Under the pieces are notes generated by a model. That model made no database searches, was not told the DNA's origin, and saw only the letters and a list, made by a program, of their open reading frames with translations. This document shows positions 60,544 through 64,000 of a DNA stretch of 64,000 nucleotides, one piece after another. The translations under genes and the position numbers were made by a program. Location: positions 2,132,640 through 2,196,639 of the forward strand of contig NZ_KQ031391.1 of the NCBI RefSeq assembly GCF_000966285.1, in the 5' to 3' direction. How positions within the stretch are numbered: position 1 is the stretch's first letter; each line of letters begins with the position of its first letter. This stretch comes from Pseudofrankia sp. DC12. GTDB taxonomy: Bacteria; Actinomycetota; Actinomycetes; Frankiales; Frankiaceae.

Positions 60544-61842
60544 TCACGCCGTCGCCCCCGCCTGCAGTTCCAGCACCGAACGGCCCTGCGTGCGCAGGGC
60601 GGCGGCCGCTGCCGAGACCGCCTCCGCGGTCACCTCCGACAGCAGGGCGGGCAGCTCGTTGAGCGTCTCCGGACGGCCGCGGTGCAGCTCGAACGCGCCG
60701 AAGGCCAGGGCCCGGCCGAGCGCGTCGTCGGCCTCCCGCAGCAGGCCGGAGGCCACCCGGGCGCGGACCCGCTCCAGCTCGCCGTCGTCGAGCCCGTCGG
60801 TGGCGACCCGGTCGAGCTCCTCGTCAATTGCGCCCATGATCGTGTCCACCGACGACTCCGCCGGGTGACGGGCCTCGATCGTCAGCAGCAGCGGGTCCCG
60901 CTGGTCGAACGGGTCACCGAACGTGCCCACGTAGCTGCTGATCCCGATGACGGACCTGTCGTGCTGCACCAGGCGGCGCTCCAGCCGGCTCGCGTCGCCG
61001 CTGGTCAGCACGTCGGTCAGCAGAAAGTGGGCGAGGAAGGCCGTCAGGTCGGTGTCCGGGTCGGGCGTCCGGTAGCCGATCGCGAGGGCTGGTCGGGGCG
61101 CCAGCTTGTCGACGAGCTGGCTGCGCCGCTCCCGCGCCCGGACCGGCTCGGCGAAGCTGCGCCGCTCGGGGACCGCGCGGGCCGCGATGTCGCCGAAGTA
61201 CCGCTCGACGAGCTTCGCCGCCTCCGCGACGGCGAAATCGCCGGCGATCGTGAGGACGGCGTTGCCGGGCGCGTAGAACTTGTCGAAGAAGTCCTCGGCA
61301 TCGTCGAGACTGGACGCCTCAAGCTCGCTGAAGTCGCCGTAACCGTTGTGCGCGTTTGGGAAGGTATCGAACGCGACCGGCGGCAGAGTGATCCACGGGA
61401 AGCCGCCATATGGGCGATTCATCACGTTTACCCGGATTTCTTCCTGAACGACCGCGATCTGGTTGTCCAGGTTCTCCCGAGTGATCTTCGGGGCTCGCAT
61501 CCGGTCTGCTTCGAGGAACAGCGCCAACTCGAGAGCGCCGGCCGGAAGCAGCTCGTAGTAGTCCGTGTGGTCCGGGTGCGTCGAACCGTTAAAAATGCCG
61601 CCGGCTGCCTGCACATACTTCGGATGCTCGGCCTTCCCGACATGTTCGCTGCCCTGGAACATCATGTGCTCGAACAGGTGAGCGAACCCGGTCCGGCCCT
61701 CGGGCTCCGACCGGAAACCGACGTCGTAATGAACCGCGACGGCCACCACGGGCGCCGTCGAGTCCGGGGCGAGCACGACCCGCAGCCCGTTGTCGAGCCG
61801 GGACTTCTCCAGGGGGTAGGCGGGCGAGGGCAGGGAGGTCAT
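60544..61842 (-). CDS. M16 family zinc metallopeptidase, catalytic subunit
   Basis: M16B peptidase, 432 residues from ATG 61842. SRLDNGLRVVLAPDSTAPVV is followed by the inverted zinc motif HLFEH at 55-59 (FAHLFEHMMFQGSEH) and the distal Glu near 135 (NQIAVVQEEIRVN). No signal peptide, so it may be cytosolic or surface-retained. Followed on the same strand by the second M16 subunit. The start lacks a strong Shine-Dalgarno; an upstream in-frame GTG is possible. Substrate unknown. Confidence 0.93.
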   Translation of the reverse strand: MTSLPSPAYPLEKSRLDNGLRVVLAPDSTAPVVAVAVHYDVGFRSEPEGRTGFAHLFEHMMFQGSEHVGKAEHPKYVQAAGGIFNGSTHPDHTDYYELLPAGALELALFLEADRMRAPKITRENLDNQIAVVQEEIRVNVMNRPYGGFPWITLPPVAFDTFPNAHNGYGDFSELEASSLDDAEDFFDKFYAPGNAVLTIAGDFAVAEAAKLVERYFGDIAARAVPERRSFAEPVRARERRSQLVDKLAPRPALAIGYRTPDPDTDLTAFLAHFLLTDVLTSGDASRLERRLVQHDRSVIGISSYVGTFGDPFDQRDPLLLTIEARHPAESSVDTIMGAIDEELDRVATDGLDDGELERVRARVASGLLREADDALGRALAFGAFELHRGRPETLNELPALLSEVTAEAVSAAAAALRTQGRSVLELQAGATA

Positions 61843-62142
61843 CGTGGCTGACGCCGTCGGGCCGGTGCCGGTACGTGAGGACACATCTGGCCACGCTACT
61901 GCCCCGAGGGGGTCCGCCGGCACCGGTTGGCCGCCTGCGGTGTGGCCCGGGCCGTCCACGGGCCGGGCTCGTCGCACCGGCCGGGCTCGTCGTACCGCGG
62001 CCGGCGCGTGGCCATCCGCGCGGCGACGCCACGGGCGACACCCCGACAAGCCCCCAGGCACCCTGACGAGGATGGAGGGGACGGCCGGGCGATGCCGGGC
62101 GCGGCAGGCGGAGCCCGGACGGGCGGTGGGAGGGTGAGCCGG
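61843..62142. other. Divergent intergenic region, M16 peptidase / nucleoside hydrolase
   Basis: About 300 bases with no supported gene. GGCCGGGCTCGTCG is duplicated at 61961-61974 and 61979-61992. GGGAGGGTGAGCCGG before 62143 is the ribosome-binding site of the nucleoside hydrolase. Confidence 0.45.
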
Positions 62143-63141
62143 ATGCGGCTGGTCATCGACAGCGACGGCGGGATCGACGACGCGGCGGCGATCGTGTGGT
62201 TGTGCGGGCGGCCGGACGTCGAGATCGCCGCCGTCACGGCCGTCGGCGGGAACGTCGAGGTGCGGCAGGCCGCACGCAACCTGCGGATCATCCTCGAGGC
62301 CGCCGGGCGGCCGGACGTGCCGGTCCACCTCGGCGCCAACCCGACCGGCCCGGCGCCGCACGTCCCGCGGCCGACCTTCATCCACGGCGAGGACGGGCTG
62401 GGCGACGTCGGCCTCCCGGACCCGCGCCGCGGGGCCGACCAGGACACCCCGGCCGTCGAGGTGCTGGTCCAGGAGATGCGCCGGGGCGCGTCGCTGCTGA
62501 CGCTGGGACCCATGACGAACCTGGCCACGGCCGTCCGGGCCGACACCGCGGCGGCCCGGTCGAGCCGGCTGACGCTGATGGGCGGCAGCACCCACGCGGA
62601 GGGCAACGCCCGCCCGAGCGCCGAGGCCAACGTCGCGAACGACCCGCTGGCCGCGGCCGTCTCGCTGGCGGCCGAATGGGCGGCGCCGCCCGTGATGGTC
62701 GGTCTCAACGTCACGCACCAGGCGACGCTGCGCGAGGTCGAGTTCGGCGCGCTCGCCCGCCGGCAGACCGCGGCCGCCGCCTTCCTGCACGGACCGCTGT
62801 CGTTCTACCGCCGCAACGCCGGCACCCTGTGTGCCGAGGGCGAGACGCCGTGCCACGACCTGCTGGCCGCGATGGCGGCCGTGCGGCCGGACGTCCTCGG
62901 CGTGGAGCTGCTGCCCGTCGAGGTCGACACCGGTGGCAGCGCGGCCTGGGGCCAGACCGTCGTCGACCTGCGCCAGCTGGCCTGGCGCCACGTCGGCACG
63001 GCGCCGCAGCCGGCGCCCGCCACGGGAAGCGGGCCCGACGGCAACGCCGGGGGCATCGGCGCTCCGGTCGCGGTCGGCCTGACCGTCGACGTCGACTACT
63101 TCCGCGCGGCTGTCCGCCAGCTCGCGGGCGAGTCCGCCTGA
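62143..63141 (+). CDS. Nucleoside hydrolase
   Basis: Ca-dependent inosine/uridine-type nucleosidase, 332 residues from ATG 62143, whose GGGAGG is nine bases upstream; GTG 62134 abuts that site. MRLVIDSDGGIDDAAAIVW (the DxDxGxDD metal motif near residues 7-13) identifies the family. Later TAVGGNVEVRQAARN and LLTLGPMTNLATAVR are typical; the C-terminal metal Asp region (NVANDPLAAAV) is present. Convergent with the PucR regulator of purine catabolism type, in keeping with nucleoside salvage. An Ala/Pro/Gly-rich loop near 285-310 is extra. Confidence 0.92.
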   Translation: MRLVIDSDGGIDDAAAIVWLCGRPDVEIAAVTAVGGNVEVRQAARNLRIILEAAGRPDVPVHLGANPTGPAPHVPRPTFIHGEDGLGDVGLPDPRRGADQDTPAVEVLVQEMRRGASLLTLGPMTNLATAVRADTAAARSSRLTLMGGSTHAEGNARPSAEANVANDPLAAAVSLAAEWAAPPVMVGLNVTHQATLREVEFGALARRQTAAAAFLHGPLSFYRRNAGTLCAEGETPCHDLLAAMAAVRPDVLGVELLPVEVDTGGSAAWGQTVVDLRQLAWRHVGTAPQPAPATGSGPDGNAGGIGAPVAVGLTVDVDYFRAAVRQLAGESA

Positions 63142-63181
63142 CCTTCGCGGTTGGGGTGCCAGGAACCCGCGCGGCCCGGGT

Positions 63182-64000
63182 TCACTGGTTCTCCTCGGGG
63201 GTGAACCCCGCCGCGCCGGCGCGCAGGACCAGCTCCAGCTCGAAGCGGGCGTCCGGGTCATCGAGCGCGTCACCGAAAAGCTCGCGCAGCTGCAGGACGC
63301 GGTACCGGACGGTCTGCGGGTGGATGTGCAGCCGCTCGGCGATCAGCCCACGCTGGCCGTGCAGCGTGAGCCAGTGCAGCAGGGTGACGGCCAGGCGGCG
63401 CCGGCTGCGCTCCGGCAGGCGGTCGAGTGGCGCGAGCCGGCTACGGGCCAGATCGGCGAGCAGGTCCGGGGCGCGGCTCAACAACAGCGCGGCCAGATGG
63501 TCGTCGGTGAACAGCGGCCCGTCGGCGGGATCGGCCGGAAGCAGCCCCTCGGCGCGTGCGGCGTGGGCGCAGCGGACCCGTTCGGCGCTCGCCGCGGCGC
63601 GCGGCCACACCACCGTCGGACCGACGACCGCCGACCGGCCGGCGAGCTGGCCGGCCAGCCGCGGCCCGCGGACCTCGCCGCCAGCCACGAACAGCCACAG
63701 GTCCGCGCCGTGGGTCGTGCTCGGGCAGCCCGTCGGCAGGCCGGGCTGCCGGCGGCCGCCGGCCCCGGCCCGCGCCGGGACCAGGACCGCGGCGACGGTC
63801 TCCGGCAGGCGCAGCGAGCCGGCCTGGGCGATGTCCTCGACGGTCGCCGGGTCGGCGCCGGACAACAGCAGATCACCGATCCGGTCCCACAGCCGCTCCC
63901 GGGCACCGGCATCCGCGGACTGGGCCAGCGCGTAGCCCTCGGCCGACGCGGCGCAGACGCTGTCGATGTAGCCGAACAGCGTCTCGCCCAGGGACACCAG
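63182..64000 (-). CDS. PucR-family transcriptional regulator, 5' end cut by window
   Basis: C-terminal 272 residues of a PucR/CdaR-type regulator. The DNA-binding domain is at the end: LPERSRRRLAVTLLHWLTLHGQRGLIAERLHIHPQTVRYRVLQLRELFG (PucR_HTH, PF13556). Upstream is the GGDEF-like linker region (about 60-190). PucR proteins are usually about 400 residues, and the frame is open at the right edge, so roughly 130 residues are missing; a GTG at 63997 is only an internal codon candidate. It is convergent with the nucleoside hydrolase. The effector is unknown; purine-related control is suggested by context. Confidence 0.9.
   Translation of the reverse strand: MVSLGETLFGYIDSVCAASAEGYALAQSADAGARERLWDRIGDLLLSGADPATVEDIAQAGSLRLPETVAAVLVPARAGAGGRRQPGLPTGCPSTTHGADLWLFVAGGEVRGPRLAGQLAGRSAVVGPTVVWPRAAASAERVRCAHAARAEGLLPADPADGPLFTDDHLAALLLSRAPDLLADLARSRLAPLDRLPERSRRRLAVTLLHWLTLHGQRGLIAERLHIHPQTVRYRVLQLRELFGDALDDPDARFELELVLRAGAAGFTPEENQ

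Overview
The window is very GC-rich DNA with strong G/C bias at third codon positions, frequent GTG starts, and actinobacterial hallmark genes: two WhiB proteins, a SigR/RsrA pair, mycoredoxin, PdtaS, BsaP, UPF0182 and PPA1309. Together with dense intergenic repeats, this points to a filamentous actinomycete of the Frankia/Pseudofrankia type. That assignment is inferred from gene content and style; there is no rRNA to confirm it. About 60 protein genes and two identical initiator tRNAs are supported. No CRISPR array, insertion sequence or prophage was seen.

Layout. (1) 1-4.7 kb: 5' part of a malic enzyme (minus), then an amino-acid ABC transporter operon (lipoprotein, permease, ATPase) and an RmlC-like epimerase. 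(2) 4.7-6.2 kb: divergent nickel superoxide dismutase (sodN) and its maturation protease (sodX), then an acetyltransferase. (3) 6.2-11.5 kb: a probable broken gene, an RsbW-like anti-sigma factor overlapping a SigF/SigB-type sigma factor, a small membrane protein, a lipid kinase and a glycerophosphodiesterase. (4) 12.2-27.2 kb: a block whose order recalls the whiB1-pdtaS-TB7.3-sigH-aroA-rsgA region of mycobacteria, with a complete biotin operon (bioF-bioD-bioB-bsaP) between pdtaS and the biotinyl carrier gene, and a DUF5317/bL37 pair ahead of rsrA-sigR. (5) 27.2-40 kb: an amine-catabolism region (second glycerophosphodiesterase, hydrolase, aminobutyraldehyde-type dehydrogenase, FAD amine oxidase, Lrp regulator, class III aminotransferase), an SMR pump with TetR regulator, and a copper amine oxidase between two identical tRNA-fMet genes. 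(6) 40-57.6 kb: a second block with mycobacteria-like order (UPF0182, PPA1309, Lon-like PDZ protease, DUF2342 zinc protease, ABC1 kinase, whiB7, uvrD2, mycoredoxin), also holding moaE, a ThiF-like protein and an unusual phosphatase. (7) 57.6-64 kb: a GAF-ANTAR protein, a paired M16 peptidase system, a nucleoside hydrolase and a PucR-type regulator cut by the window edge.

How it works together. Several regulatory circuits can be read directly. A GGAAT-N18-GTT promoter precedes sigR. A WhiB7-like promoter and an intrinsic terminator frame the whiB7 leader. Paired operator palindromes separate the SMR pump from its TetR gene. Redox functions (SodN, SigR/RsrA, mycoredoxin) and biotin functions (operon plus carrier) recur. 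The most striking non-genic feature is a family of modular intergenic repeats, at least seven copies, mostly just downstream of genes and oriented with them.
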